From: Acidimicrobiia bacterium
GTDB lineage: Bacteria > Acidobacteriota > Vicinamibacteria > Vicinamibacterales > SCN-69-37
DNA: 64,000 bases
Direction of reading: 5' to 3'
NCBI GenBank assembly: GCA_016871335.1
Contig: VFZF01000002.1
Span: 124,001-188,000, forward strand
Position numbers and translations under genes: made by a program. Below, piece by piece: positions 42,086-50,679 of the stretch (positions are counted from its first letter, which is position 1; every line of letters begins with the position of its first letter). The notes under the pieces are model-generated. The model made no database searches. It worked only from the letters and a program-made list of their open reading frames with translations, and was not told the origin of the DNA.

Positions 42086-42928
42086 CTACTTGTGATCCTT
42101 CAGAAACACCCGGTCGCCGAACCGGAGGTCCACGTAATCCACCAGCCGCCCACGCTCCTCAAACCTGGGCGTCAAATCCAGATAGGTCTGCAGCCGTTCC
42201 ACAAACTGCGCGTCCCCCAGATGCAGTGCTGTCGTGTCATCGGCGAGCATGACGACGACGTTGCCTTCGATGGCCACGTTGACCTGCGACACCACGCGCT
42301 TGAGCTCTGGCCGGACATCGAGCTCCCGGAAAAACCGCGCGACCAGCTGCGCGCGCTTCGGGTCAATCGGGGGGCCTTCCTCGGTCCGCGGCGCCGCCAT
42401 GCCGTCGACGATCGACAGATCAAAATCCCGGTACTGCGGTCCGTACTCGTCCATGATCACGCCGGCGTCATCGACGAGATACAGCAGCTGACCGATGCGC
42501 GCGATCGCGACCGGCTCCCGCTCGACGATGTGCACGTCCACGGTGGACGGCAACACACGACGCAGGGTCACAGCCGCGACCCACGGCGAGCCCAGCAGTG
42601 CCGCCCGGAAGCGATCGAGATCCACGAGGAGCAGGCTCTCGCCACGCACGTCGCCGATCAGCGCCTCGACTTCCCCCAGCGTCAGGTGATGGTGCCCACT
42701 GACACTGAGATCATCCACGGCGAGAATCCGCGCACCGACCGCACGGGTCGAGGCGAACACGCCGACACCGGCCAGCGCCGCCATGAGCAGCACCACACGG
42801 CCGACCTGCCACACGCGCAGCCACTTTCCACGACGGCCCGGTCGCACGTCCGCGCGACGGAACCGTTTGTCCGCGACCGCCGCCGGTGCGGACGGCAATC
42901 CCCGTCGCGGCGTTGGCGATGTGCTCAC
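42086..42928 (-). CDS. ftsQ: Cell division protein FtsQ
   Basis: A bitopic divisome protein of 280 aa that binds FtsB/FtsL. The cytoplasmic basic tail (1-40) is followed by one membrane helix (VVLLMAALAGVGVFA, about 47-61) and a POTRA domain beginning LAVDDLSVSGHHHLTLGEVEALIG. The remaining beta domain includes STVDVHIVEREPVAI and LVDDAGVI. The GTG start overlaps the murC stop by 4 bases. No murB or ddl intervenes between murC and ftsQ. Confidence 0.92.
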   Translation of the reverse strand: MSTSPTPRRGLPSAPAAVADKRFRRADVRPGRRGKWLRVWQVGRVVLLMAALAGVGVFASTRAVGARILAVDDLSVSGHHHLTLGEVEALIGDVRGESLLLVDLDRFRAALLGSPWVAAVTLRRVLPSTVDVHIVEREPVAIARIGQLLYLVDDAGVIMDEYGPQYRDFDLSIVDGMAAPRTEEGPPIDPKRAQLVARFFRELDVRPELKRVVSQVNVAIEGNVVVMLADDTTALHLGDAQFVERLQTYLDLTPRFEERGRLVDYVDLRFGDRVFLKDHK

Positions 42929-44355
42929 GACACCACCTCCCCGGCACGCGACGCCGAGGCCATCTGCTGGAGCAGCGAGACGACGCGGTCCGCCACGTGC
43001 CCGATCGAGCCGGCACCGAGGGTCACCACGAGGTCGCCCGACTGTGCCATCAGCGCCAGATGGCCCGCGAGATCACCCACGGCCGGCACCAGCACCAGTT
43101 CCTTCACGTGCGGACGAACCGCCGCGGCAAGGCTGTCGAGCGAGATCCCGGCAATCGGGGCCTCGCTCGCGGCATAGATGTCAGTCAGCACCACCACGTC
43201 GGCCAGGCCGAGCGCCGGTCCGAACTCCGCGAGCAGGTCGCGGGTCCGCGAGTACCGGTGCGGCTGGAACGCCACCACCAATCGCCCTGGCGCGCCTTCG
43301 CGCGCCGTGCGCAACACCGCGGCAATTTCCGTCGGGTGATGGCCGTAGTCGTCCACGACCGTGACGCCGCTGACCGAGCCGCGGATCTGATAGCGGCGCT
43401 CCGCCCCGTGGAAGCCGCGCAGGGCCTCGGCGATGCGGTCAAACGGCACTCCCAGTTCGCGGCCCATCGCAGCAGCGGCGAGTGCGTTGAGCAGGTTGTG
43501 TCGCCCGGGGACGCCGACGACCAGTTCCCCGCGTTCCGGCGTGGACCGATCAGTTCCGCTGAATGTTCTGACCTGACATCGCGCTGTCCGGCCGTCGCTG
43601 GTGGCGCCTTCGCCGCGCACGTCGGCGGCCTCTGAAAATCCGTAGGTGATGACCCGGCGTGTGAGTCTGGGCAGCAGCGCCGCCACCACCGGATCGTCGA
43701 TACACGCAATCACCGCCCCGTAAAACGGCACCTTGTTGCCAAACTGCACGAAGGCGTCGATGAGGTTCTCGAACGTCCCGTAACTCTCCATGTGCTCGTG
43801 ATCGATGTTCGTGATCACGGCGAACGCCGGCGACAGCAGGAGGAACGACCGGTCACTTTCATCCGCCTCGGCCACCATGTACTGGCTGCTGCCAAGCCGG
43901 GCGTTGCTGCCGAATGCCGACAAACGGCCGCCGATCACCGCCGTGGGATCGAGGCCGGTCTTCTCAAGCATGAGGGCCACCATCGACGTCGTGGTGGTCT
44001 TGCCGTGAGCCCCCGCGATGGCGATCCCGGTTCGCAGGCGCATGAACTCCGCGAGCATCTCGGCTCGAGGAATCACCGGCACATGGGTGGCCCTGGCCGC
44101 CAGCACTTCGGGGTTGTCTTTGGCGACCGCAGACGACGTCACCACCACATCCGCGTTACCGAGATTGGCCGCCGCGTGTCCCACGGCGACACGCACGCCG
44201 AGGTCGGCGAGCCGGTCGGTGATCTCCGATCGCTTCGCATCGGATCCCGACACCTCGTACCCAAGATTGGCGAGGAGCTCGGCGATACCGCTCATGCCGA
44301 TGCCGCCAATCCCCACAAAGTGGATCCGTCGTGTGCGCCCAAGCATCGTCGTCAT
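42925..44355 (-). CDS. murC: UDP-N-acetylmuramate--L-alanine ligase
   Basis: Adds L-alanine to UDP-MurNAc, the first peptide-forming step of peptidoglycan synthesis. It is 476 aa. The N-terminal FVGIGGIGMSGIAELL binds UDP, the ATP loop GAHGKTTTT is at 115-123, NIDHEHMESYG and DDYGHHPTEI lie in the central and C-terminal domains. It overlaps murG and ftsQ by 4 bases on either side, so the cluster is read as one tightly coupled unit. Confidence 0.97.
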   Translation of the reverse strand: MTTMLGRTRRIHFVGIGGIGMSGIAELLANLGYEVSGSDAKRSEITDRLADLGVRVAVGHAAANLGNADVVVTSSAVAKDNPEVLAARATHVPVIPRAEMLAEFMRLRTGIAIAGAHGKTTTTSMVALMLEKTGLDPTAVIGGRLSAFGSNARLGSSQYMVAEADESDRSFLLLSPAFAVITNIDHEHMESYGTFENLIDAFVQFGNKVPFYGAVIACIDDPVVAALLPRLTRRVITYGFSEAADVRGEGATSDGRTARCQVRTFSGTDRSTPERGELVVGVPGRHNLLNALAAAAMGRELGVPFDRIAEALRGFHGAERRYQIRGSVSGVTVVDDYGHHPTEIAAVLRTAREGAPGRLVVAFQPHRYSRTRDLLAEFGPALGLADVVVLTDIYAASEAPIAGISLDSLAAAVRPHVKELVLVPAVGDLAGHLALMAQSGDLVVTLGAGSIGHVADRVVSLLQQMASASRAGEVVS

Positions 44356-45452
44356 GCGGCCAACTCCAGAAGCCGCGTCACAATCACGTCGGCCGCATCA
44401 GGCTTCGCCATTGAGCGCATCGCCGTCCGCATCGCCTCACGTTTCGAGGCATCAGCGGTCAGCGACACGAGCATGTCCACAAACGCCGCGCGGCCGGACT
44501 CGGTCGCGAGCGTCTTCTCCTCTACCAGCACCGCCGCGCCCTGTTGCACAAGCGCCATCGCGTTGTGGCGCTGATGATCATCGGCTGCCGCCGGAAACGG
44601 CACCAGCACCGCCGGCACACCGAGGGCCGCCAGTTCGGCCAACGTGGTGGCGCCCGCCCGGGTCACCACCACGTCGGCGCGACTCATCTCGTCGGCGACG
44701 TAGTCGAGGAAGGGTTCAGCCCGCGCCGGCAGCCCTGCGGTGCGGTAGGCATCACGGACCATTTCCAGGTCCCGTGTGCCGGTCTGGTGGAGGATTTCGA
44801 GGCGTGGACACCGCCGTACCAGCTCCGGTGCCGTCGCCACCATGGCCACGTTGACTGCGTGCGCGCCCTGGGAGCCGCCAAGGATCAGCACCCTCGGCGG
44901 CTGGTCCGCCGCATGACGTTCCGACCGAGACTGAAGGAATTCCGGACGCACTGGGTTTCCTGCAACAAAGCCCCTCCCGCGAAAGTAGGTCAGCGTGCTG
45001 TCATAGGTCACAGCCGCCGCTCGCACAAACGGCGCCAGCCAGCGGTTGGTCAATCCGGGAATCGCATTCTGCTCAAGCACCATCGTCGGCACGCCGCGCA
45101 GGGCGGCCATCATGACGATCGGTCCGGAGCTGAAGCCGCCGACGCCGACGACCACGTGTGGTTTGCGGCGGGTCACAACGCGCAGGGCATCCAGGAAACT
45201 GATGGGCAGGATCGAGGCGCCACGCAGACGCGCGATCAGCGATTTGCCCTTGATGCCGACACTGCGAATCATGTCGAGGTCGAATCCTTCAGGCGGCACC
45301 ACACGCGCTTCGAGTCCCCGCGCGGTGCCGGCAAACGACACACGCGCATCGGGACGCCGCGCCAGCAACGCTCGCGCCACGGCGAGGCCCGGGTAGAGGT
45401 GTCCGCCGGTGCCGCCACCGGCGATCACCACGGTCAACGGGCGCGGCGTCAT
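44352..45452 (-). CDS. murG: UDP-N-acetylglucosamine transferase MurG
   Basis: A peripheral inner-membrane glycosyltransferase (GT28) that makes lipid II from lipid I. It is 366 aa. GGGTGGHLYPGLAVA at 12-26 is the acceptor-binding glycine-rich loop. GGFSSGPIVMMAAL, LEQNAIPGLTNRW, GGSQGAHAVN and SRAGATTLAEL-type (TRAGATTLAEL) confirm the family; the last includes the UDP-GlcNAc-binding region. It is coupled to ftsW and murC by 4-base overlaps. Confidence 0.97.
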   Translation of the reverse strand: MTPRPLTVVIAGGGTGGHLYPGLAVARALLARRPDARVSFAGTARGLEARVVPPEGFDLDMIRSVGIKGKSLIARLRGASILPISFLDALRVVTRRKPHVVVGVGGFSSGPIVMMAALRGVPTMVLEQNAIPGLTNRWLAPFVRAAAVTYDSTLTYFRGRGFVAGNPVRPEFLQSRSERHAADQPPRVLILGGSQGAHAVNVAMVATAPELVRRCPRLEILHQTGTRDLEMVRDAYRTAGLPARAEPFLDYVADEMSRADVVVTRAGATTLAELAALGVPAVLVPFPAAADDHQRHNAMALVQQGAAVLVEEKTLATESGRAAFVDMLVSLTADASKREAMRTAMRSMAKPDAADVIVTRLLELAA

Positions 45453-46615
45453 GCACGCACCCCGAGCGGATCTTCGGTGGTCACCGCACTTGCCACGCGC
45501 TGCACACGGCCATCCGCGTCCACCGCCGACGCGTGTTGGGTGATGTTGAGCAGGATGCCCATGGCAAACAGGCTCACAAGCATTGACGAGCCTCCGTTGC
45601 TCACAAACGGCAGCGGAATGCCTTTGGTCGGCAGCAGGCCGATCACGACGCTCATGTTGACGAAGGCCTGTGCCGCGAGCATCGCCGTGAGGCCGAGCGC
45701 CAGCAACGAGCCGAATCGGTCAGGCGCACTCATCGATGCCCGGAGGCCTCGCATCGCGATGACGACAAAACATCCCAGGATGACGGTCGAGCCAATCAGG
45801 CCCGTTTCCTCCGAGATCACGGCGTAGATGAAGTCGGTGTGCGGCTCCGGAATGTAGAAGAGTTTCTGCACGCCTTCCATGAATCCGCGCCCGAGCGGAC
45901 CGCCCGATCCGACGGCGATCAGCGACTGCCGCAGCTGGAAGCCGAGACCAAACGGATCCTTTTCCGGGTCCAGGAAAATCATGAACCGTTCAAAGCGATA
46001 GCGCTCCAGGTAGATCGCAAGACCAGCCAGCGGCAGCAGGACGCTGATCGTGATCGCCAGGTAGCGGAACGAGAGCCCCGCCGCGAAGACCATCGCCAGC
46101 ACCACGCCGCCCAACGCAGCGGACGTGCCGAAATCCGGCTGCATGACGATCAGCCCAGAGAACACCGCAACCAGAATCCCCACTGGCAGCAACGCATACG
46201 TCAGGTCGTCGATCCGGTGCATGCGGCGCTCAAGCAGCGCCGCCGTGAAGAACACGGCAGTCAGCTTCGCAATTTCAGACGGCTGCAATGTGAATCCGGG
46301 AATCGAGATCCAGCGCCTGGTGCCGTTGATCGGCGCAAACGCAAACACGGCGAGCAGGAACACGAGCGTGGTACCGACCAGCGTCCAGATGATCACCGGT
46401 TTCTTGAAGACGTGGTAGTCCACGCGCATGCCGATGAGCATCAGCACGAGACCGCCGCCCACAAACGCGGCCTGCTTGAGCAGGAAGCGGTACTGCGAGT
46501 CGAATCGGACGTCCGACCACCGCGCCGAAGCGGAGAACACCATCACCAGGCTGATGCCCAGCAATGCCAGTGTGGCCCACAGCAGCCACTTGTCAGATTT
46601 CAGCGTTCTCGCCAT
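45449..46615 (-). CDS. ftsW: Lipid II polymerase FtsW (SEDS family)
   Basis: The septal peptidoglycan glycosyltransferase. It has about ten membrane helices in 388 aa. Family blocks are FLLKQAAFVGGGLVLMLIGMRVDYH, NGTRRWISIPGFTLQPSEIAKL, VMQPDFGTSAAL, AVISEETGLIGS and GLLPTKGIPLPFVSNGGSS. The ATG at 46615 starts MARTLKSDKWLL, placing the first helix properly. The frame is open upstream to 46699, but that extension lacks similarity. Only a weak GGTGGG precedes the ATG. The 184-base gap from murD is the largest within the cluster. Confidence 0.95.
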   Translation of the reverse strand: MARTLKSDKWLLWATLALLGISLVMVFSASARWSDVRFDSQYRFLLKQAAFVGGGLVLMLIGMRVDYHVFKKPVIIWTLVGTTLVFLLAVFAFAPINGTRRWISIPGFTLQPSEIAKLTAVFFTAALLERRMHRIDDLTYALLPVGILVAVFSGLIVMQPDFGTSAALGGVVLAMVFAAGLSFRYLAITISVLLPLAGLAIYLERYRFERFMIFLDPEKDPFGLGFQLRQSLIAVGSGGPLGRGFMEGVQKLFYIPEPHTDFIYAVISEETGLIGSTVILGCFVVIAMRGLRASMSAPDRFGSLLALGLTAMLAAQAFVNMSVVIGLLPTKGIPLPFVSNGGSSMLVSLFAMGILLNITQHASAVDADGRVQRVASAVTTEDPLGVRA

Positions 46616-46799
46616 CGCTACCCACCACTTCCCACTTCTGCACTCACCGTGCAGCACTTCTGCCTCCGCCCTACAGGACGGGGCCCCCGACGCCGACAAT
46701 AGCGGCGGCGCCTGAGCGATCGACAGTCATCAGCCGGGCCTCGGATAGAGACACCAACCTCACAGGCCGGGGCGGCCTGTGTTCCCAGCGGCTGGCTCT
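46616..46799. other. Gap between murD and ftsW with nested inverted repeats
   Basis: No gene is visible. An outer 12-bp inverted repeat pairs 46722-46733 (GACAGTCATCAG) with 46817-46828, the latter inside the last codons of murD. Between them, CACAGGCC (46761-46768) and GGCCTGTG (46774-46781) form an 8-bp stem with a 5-base loop. There is no T-run. It could reduce read-through or protect mRNA ends between murD and ftsW. Confidence 0.6.
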
Positions 46800-48182
46800 T
46801 TACCGCGGTGCCAGTACTGATGACTGTCCATCACTCAGTCGCCGAACCTCCTCCACAAACGCCTCGCCCCGCGCGGCGTAATCCCTGAACATGTCGAAGC
46901 TGGCGCACGCAGGCGCCAGCAACACCGTGCCGCCCACCGGCGCCAGGCCCCAGGCCTGCCGCACGGCATCGCCCATGGACGTGGCCTGCCGCACGGGTAC
47001 GACATCCGACAGCGCGGCGTTCACGAGCGGCGTGGCTTCCCCAATCGCCACCACCGCGACACATCGCGCCTTCACGACATCGCGCAAATCCTCAAACCGG
47101 CCGCCCTTGTGTTTCCCGCCAAGAATCACCACCACGTCGCGCTCAAAACTCTCGATCGCACGGGTAGCCGAGACGATGTTGGTGGCCTTGGAGTCGTTCA
47201 CAAAGGTCACGCCTTCGACCGTGCCCACACGCGCGAGCGCATGCGCCAGGCCATGGAAGCCTTCAACCGCACGCACCATCGCATCGGCGGGCACACCGGC
47301 GAGGCACCCGACAGCCGTCGCGGCCAGCACATCGCTCAACAGGTGCCGGCCGGGCACCTGAATCGCAGACAGCGGCACCAGCGGCGCGCTCGTGCCGCGT
47401 TCGCGGCGCACAATCGACGGCCCTTCCACGGTCACGCCGTCGGTCACCGGCGCCTGCAATCCGAAGTCGAACCGTCGCGCCCGTGCACCGGCGGCGAGCG
47501 CCAGGGCCGCCGGGTCGTCGGCATTGACCACGGCCCAGTCGTCGGCCGTCTGGTTCTCAAAAATCCTCGCCTTCGCAGCGGCATACGCCTCAAACGTGTG
47601 ATGACGGTCGAGATGATCCGCCGACAGATTCACCAGCACGGCGATCCACGGGTGGAACGTCTCGATGGTCTCGAGTTGAAAGCTGCTCGACTCGACGACA
47701 TGGACGGTCGCGTCGGTGGACGCGTCCACCTGCGCCGACAAGGCCGCACCGATGTTCCCTCCGGCAGGCGCATCCACACTGCCTTCCGACAACATCCGCG
47801 AGGTCAACGTGGTCGTCGTGGACTTGCCCTTGGTGCCCGTAATGGCCACCACCCGCCCCTTGAGCCAGCGCGATGCCAACTCGAGTTCGCCGATCACCGG
47901 CACTCCCGCCTCGCGGGCACGCGCGATCGCATCCTGATCGGGCGGCACGCCCGGGCTCAGCACCACCAGATTCGCGCTCGTGAACTGGTCCGGGCGATGC
48001 GGCCCGAGTTCGACCGACACGCCGCGCGACCGAAGCGCATCGGCGCCGTCGAACGTGGCCGCTGCGTCCGCAAGTGTCACGTGGGCCCCGCGCGACTGCA
48101 GCAAATCAATCGCCGCCAGGCCGCTGCGGGCGGCGCCGACTACGACGACGTGTTGGCCCTGGACGCTGAAGGGAGTCGCCAT
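46800..48182 (-). CDS. murD: UDP-N-acetylmuramoylalanine--D-glutamate ligase
   Basis: Adds D-glutamate to UDP-MurNAc-L-Ala. It is 460 aa. VVVVGAARSGLAA is the N-terminal UDP-binding loop, GTKGKST at 116-122 the ATP loop, NLSADHLDRH and NDSKATN further Mur-ligase blocks. The ATG at 48182 overlaps the mraY stop by one base (TGATG). The open frame further upstream is antisense-free noise inside mraY. The last codons are encoded by one arm of an inverted repeat and may be a non-conserved extension. Confidence 0.96.
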   Translation of the reverse strand: MATPFSVQGQHVVVVGAARSGLAAIDLLQSRGAHVTLADAAATFDGADALRSRGVSVELGPHRPDQFTSANLVVLSPGVPPDQDAIARAREAGVPVIGELELASRWLKGRVVAITGTKGKSTTTTLTSRMLSEGSVDAPAGGNIGAALSAQVDASTDATVHVVESSSFQLETIETFHPWIAVLVNLSADHLDRHHTFEAYAAAKARIFENQTADDWAVVNADDPAALALAAGARARRFDFGLQAPVTDGVTVEGPSIVRRERGTSAPLVPLSAIQVPGRHLLSDVLAATAVGCLAGVPADAMVRAVEGFHGLAHALARVGTVEGVTFVNDSKATNIVSATRAIESFERDVVVILGGKHKGGRFEDLRDVVKARCVAVVAIGEATPLVNAALSDVVPVRQATSMGDAVRQAWGLAPVGGTVLLAPACASFDMFRDYAARGEAFVEEVRRLSDGQSSVLAPR

Positions 48183-49258
48183 CACCGCACCTTCAGCGTG
48201 GCGAGGCTCAGGAGCGCAAAGATGATCGCGAGAATCAGGAATCGCGTGACCACCTTCGACTCGGCCCAGCCGATGAGTTCGAAGTGATGATGGAGCGGGG
48301 CCATCTTGAAGATGCGTTTGCCCCGCAGCTTGAACGAGCCGACCTGCAGAATGACCGACAGGCCTTCGAGCACAAAGACGCCGCCGACGATCGGCAGCAG
48401 CAGTTCCTGCTTGATGAGGATCGCCACCGTGCCGAGGGCACCGCCGAGTGCGAGCGACCCGACGTCGCCCATGAAGATCTCCGCCGGGTGACTGTTCCAC
48501 CAGAGGAATCCCAGGCTCGCGCCCACAAGCGCGCCGCAAAAGATCGTCAACTCGCCGACGGGGAACCGCACGAACAGCAGGTACTCCGACAACTCGCGGT
48601 GGCCCATCAGGTAGGCCAACGCGGTGAAAGTGACGGCCGACACCGCGAACACACTGATCGCGAGTCCATCGAGGCCATCCGTCAGGTTCATCGTGTTCGA
48701 CGCGCTCACCAGCACAAACGCGGCAAACGGGACGTACCACCAGCCGAGGTCGGGGATCCACTGCTTGAAGAAGGGAAACACCAACCGCGTGTTGTAGGCC
48801 GCCGGTTCCTGACTGGCCAGATAGATCAACGACACGCCGACCAGCGCGCCAACCACGACCTGCCCGAGCAGCTTGTACCGCGCAAACAGCCCGTGGTGTG
48901 AGCGGCGGGCAACCTTGAGGTAGTCGTCCAGAAAGCCGATCAATCCGAACGCGGCGGTGGAGAGGACGGCGATCCAGATGTAGGGATCGGTCAGGTTCGC
49001 GAGCAGCAGCGTCGGAATGAACACCGACGACAGAATCAACAGCCCGCCCATGGTCGGCGTTCCCGACTTGGCCTTGTGGGTCGCGGGGCCATCCTGCCGC
49101 ACGACCTGTCCAATCTGGAACTCGCGCAGCCGCCGGATCATCCACGGCCCCAGCACCAGACCGATCACCAGCGCGCACAAACTCGCAAGCGCCGCGCGGA
49201 ACGTGATCGATCCGGCCAGCCGGACATCAAAGACCTGATAGACGAGGTGGTACAGCAT
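48182..49258 (-). CDS. mraY: Phospho-N-acetylmuramoyl-pentapeptide transferase
   Basis: Integral-membrane enzyme that transfers phospho-MurNAc-pentapeptide to undecaprenyl phosphate, forming lipid I. It is 358 aa with about ten helices. The catalytic aspartates are D111/D112 (GFLDDYLK), and NLTDGLDGLA at 191-200 is the second acidic motif. GTPTMGG at 67-73 and the histidine-rich APLHHHFELIGW loop near the C-terminus are diagnostic. It overlaps murF and murD by one base each. Confidence 0.97.
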   Translation of the reverse strand: MLYHLVYQVFDVRLAGSITFRAALASLCALVIGLVLGPWMIRRLREFQIGQVVRQDGPATHKAKSGTPTMGGLLILSSVFIPTLLLANLTDPYIWIAVLSTAAFGLIGFLDDYLKVARRSHHGLFARYKLLGQVVVGALVGVSLIYLASQEPAAYNTRLVFPFFKQWIPDLGWWYVPFAAFVLVSASNTMNLTDGLDGLAISVFAVSAVTFTALAYLMGHRELSEYLLFVRFPVGELTIFCGALVGASLGFLWWNSHPAEIFMGDVGSLALGGALGTVAILIKQELLLPIVGGVFVLEGLSVILQVGSFKLRGKRIFKMAPLHHHFELIGWAESKVVTRFLILAIIFALLSLATLKVR

Positions 49259-50679
49259 CAGGCCACCTCTCGCAATCGGGACGCGATGATGTCGGTGCGT
49301 GTGCCCCGCGATCCCTTGACCAGCACCAGGTCCCCGGCACCGACCATCGCCGCGACTGCATCGGCCGCCGATTGACTGGTCGCGAACCGGTGCACCTGCT
49401 CCGCTGACAAACCACCCGAGCGCGCGCCGTCAACCAACCCGTCAGCCGCGGCACCACCAACGGCGACCAGCACATCGACGCCCGCTGCCGCAGCCGCGCG
49501 GCCGGTCGCCTCATGCCACGCCCGCGCGGCGTCGCCCAACTCAAGCATTTCGCCAAGCACCGCGATCCGGCGCCCGTCGCACGGCGTGGCCGCGAGAGCC
49601 TGCACCGCCGCAGTCACGGCTGCCGGGCTCGCGTTATAGGAATCGTCGAGCAACCGCGCACCGCCGGCGAGCGTCATCGAGGCGCCGCGACGATCGACCG
49701 GTTGCAGGCGTGCGGCTTCCCGCTCGATGTCGGCGACCGGCACGCCACACTCGAGCGCGACGGTGGCCGCCGCCAGCACGTTCAGCAGATTGGCGCGTCC
49801 CGGCAGGGCGAGACGCAGGGTCATCGGTCCCCACGGCGTCGTCACCTCCGCCACCGTACCGTCAAATCCGCGGTCTTCGATTCGGCGAGCCTGCACATCC
49901 GCGCGCGCATCAATCCCGAACGTCACCGTCCGGCCGACGAAACGGCGCACATGGCGCATGACCAGTGCGTCATCCGCGTTCGCCACCACACGGGTGGCCG
50001 GCGTTGCGTCCTCCAGAATTTCGGCCTTCGCCTCCGCGATCGCATCGGCAGTCCCGAAGTGGCCGATGTGGGCATTCCCCACGTTTGTCCAGACACGGAC
50101 GTCAGGCTGGGCCAGCCGCACCAGCGTCCGGATTTCACCGGCGTGGTTCATGCCGAGTTCGACGACCGCCATCTCCGGCCCCTGACGCAGTTCCAGCAAC
50201 GACAGCGGAAGGCCGATGTGGTTGTTGAGGTTGCCCTCGTTCTTGAAGACGCGATACTTCGCGGCGAGGAAGGCGCCCGTGGCTTCCTTGGTCGTGGTCT
50301 TTCCGGCGCTGCCCGTAATCGCCACGACCTGCGCGCCGGAGCGCACGCGCACGCTGTGGCCCAGGCGCTGCAGCGCGTCGAGGGTGTCGTTCACCAGAAT
50401 GACGGCTGCACCACCGTTGTCTGCGGGCGGCGTGGACACGAGCACCCCGGCGGCGCCGCGTGCGATGACCTGGGACACAAAGTCGTGTCCATCAAACGTC
50501 GGCCCCTGAAGGGCGATGAACAACGGACCGGGCGCGCGAGGCGCCGCCAGCGTCTGCGGCATCGTGCGGCTGTCGGTCGTCACGCGATCGAACACACGGC
50601 CACTGTCGCCGGCCAGCAACTGACCTCCGGTGGCCTCGGCCACCAACCCGGCGGTGAGCAGGAAGGCACTCACCGTCAC
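49258..50679 (-). CDS. murF: UDP-MurNAc-tripeptide--D-Ala-D-Ala ligase
   Basis: Completes the pentapeptide by adding D-Ala-D-Ala. It is 473 aa. TDSRTM near 36, GSAGKTTTK at 123-131, ELGMNHAGEI, TNVGNAHIGHFG and LDDSYNASP match MurF. The D-alanine ligase (ddl) that supplies its substrate is absent from this cluster. It overlaps murE by 4 bases and mraY by 1 base. Confidence 0.97.
   Translation of the reverse strand: MTVSAFLLTAGLVAEATGGQLLAGDSGRVFDRVTTDSRTMPQTLAAPRAPGPLFIALQGPTFDGHDFVSQVIARGAAGVLVSTPPADNGGAAVILVNDTLDALQRLGHSVRVRSGAQVVAITGSAGKTTTKEATGAFLAAKYRVFKNEGNLNNHIGLPLSLLELRQGPEMAVVELGMNHAGEIRTLVRLAQPDVRVWTNVGNAHIGHFGTADAIAEAKAEILEDATPATRVVANADDALVMRHVRRFVGRTVTFGIDARADVQARRIEDRGFDGTVAEVTTPWGPMTLRLALPGRANLLNVLAAATVALECGVPVADIEREAARLQPVDRRGASMTLAGGARLLDDSYNASPAAVTAAVQALAATPCDGRRIAVLGEMLELGDAARAWHEATGRAAAAAGVDVLVAVGGAAADGLVDGARSGGLSAEQVHRFATSQSAADAVAAMVGAGDLVLVKGSRGTRTDIIASRLREVA

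Noticed and set aside
41159-43177. Long plus-strand frame antisense to ftsA and ftsQ
   Set aside because: Codon-bias shadow of the dcw genes.
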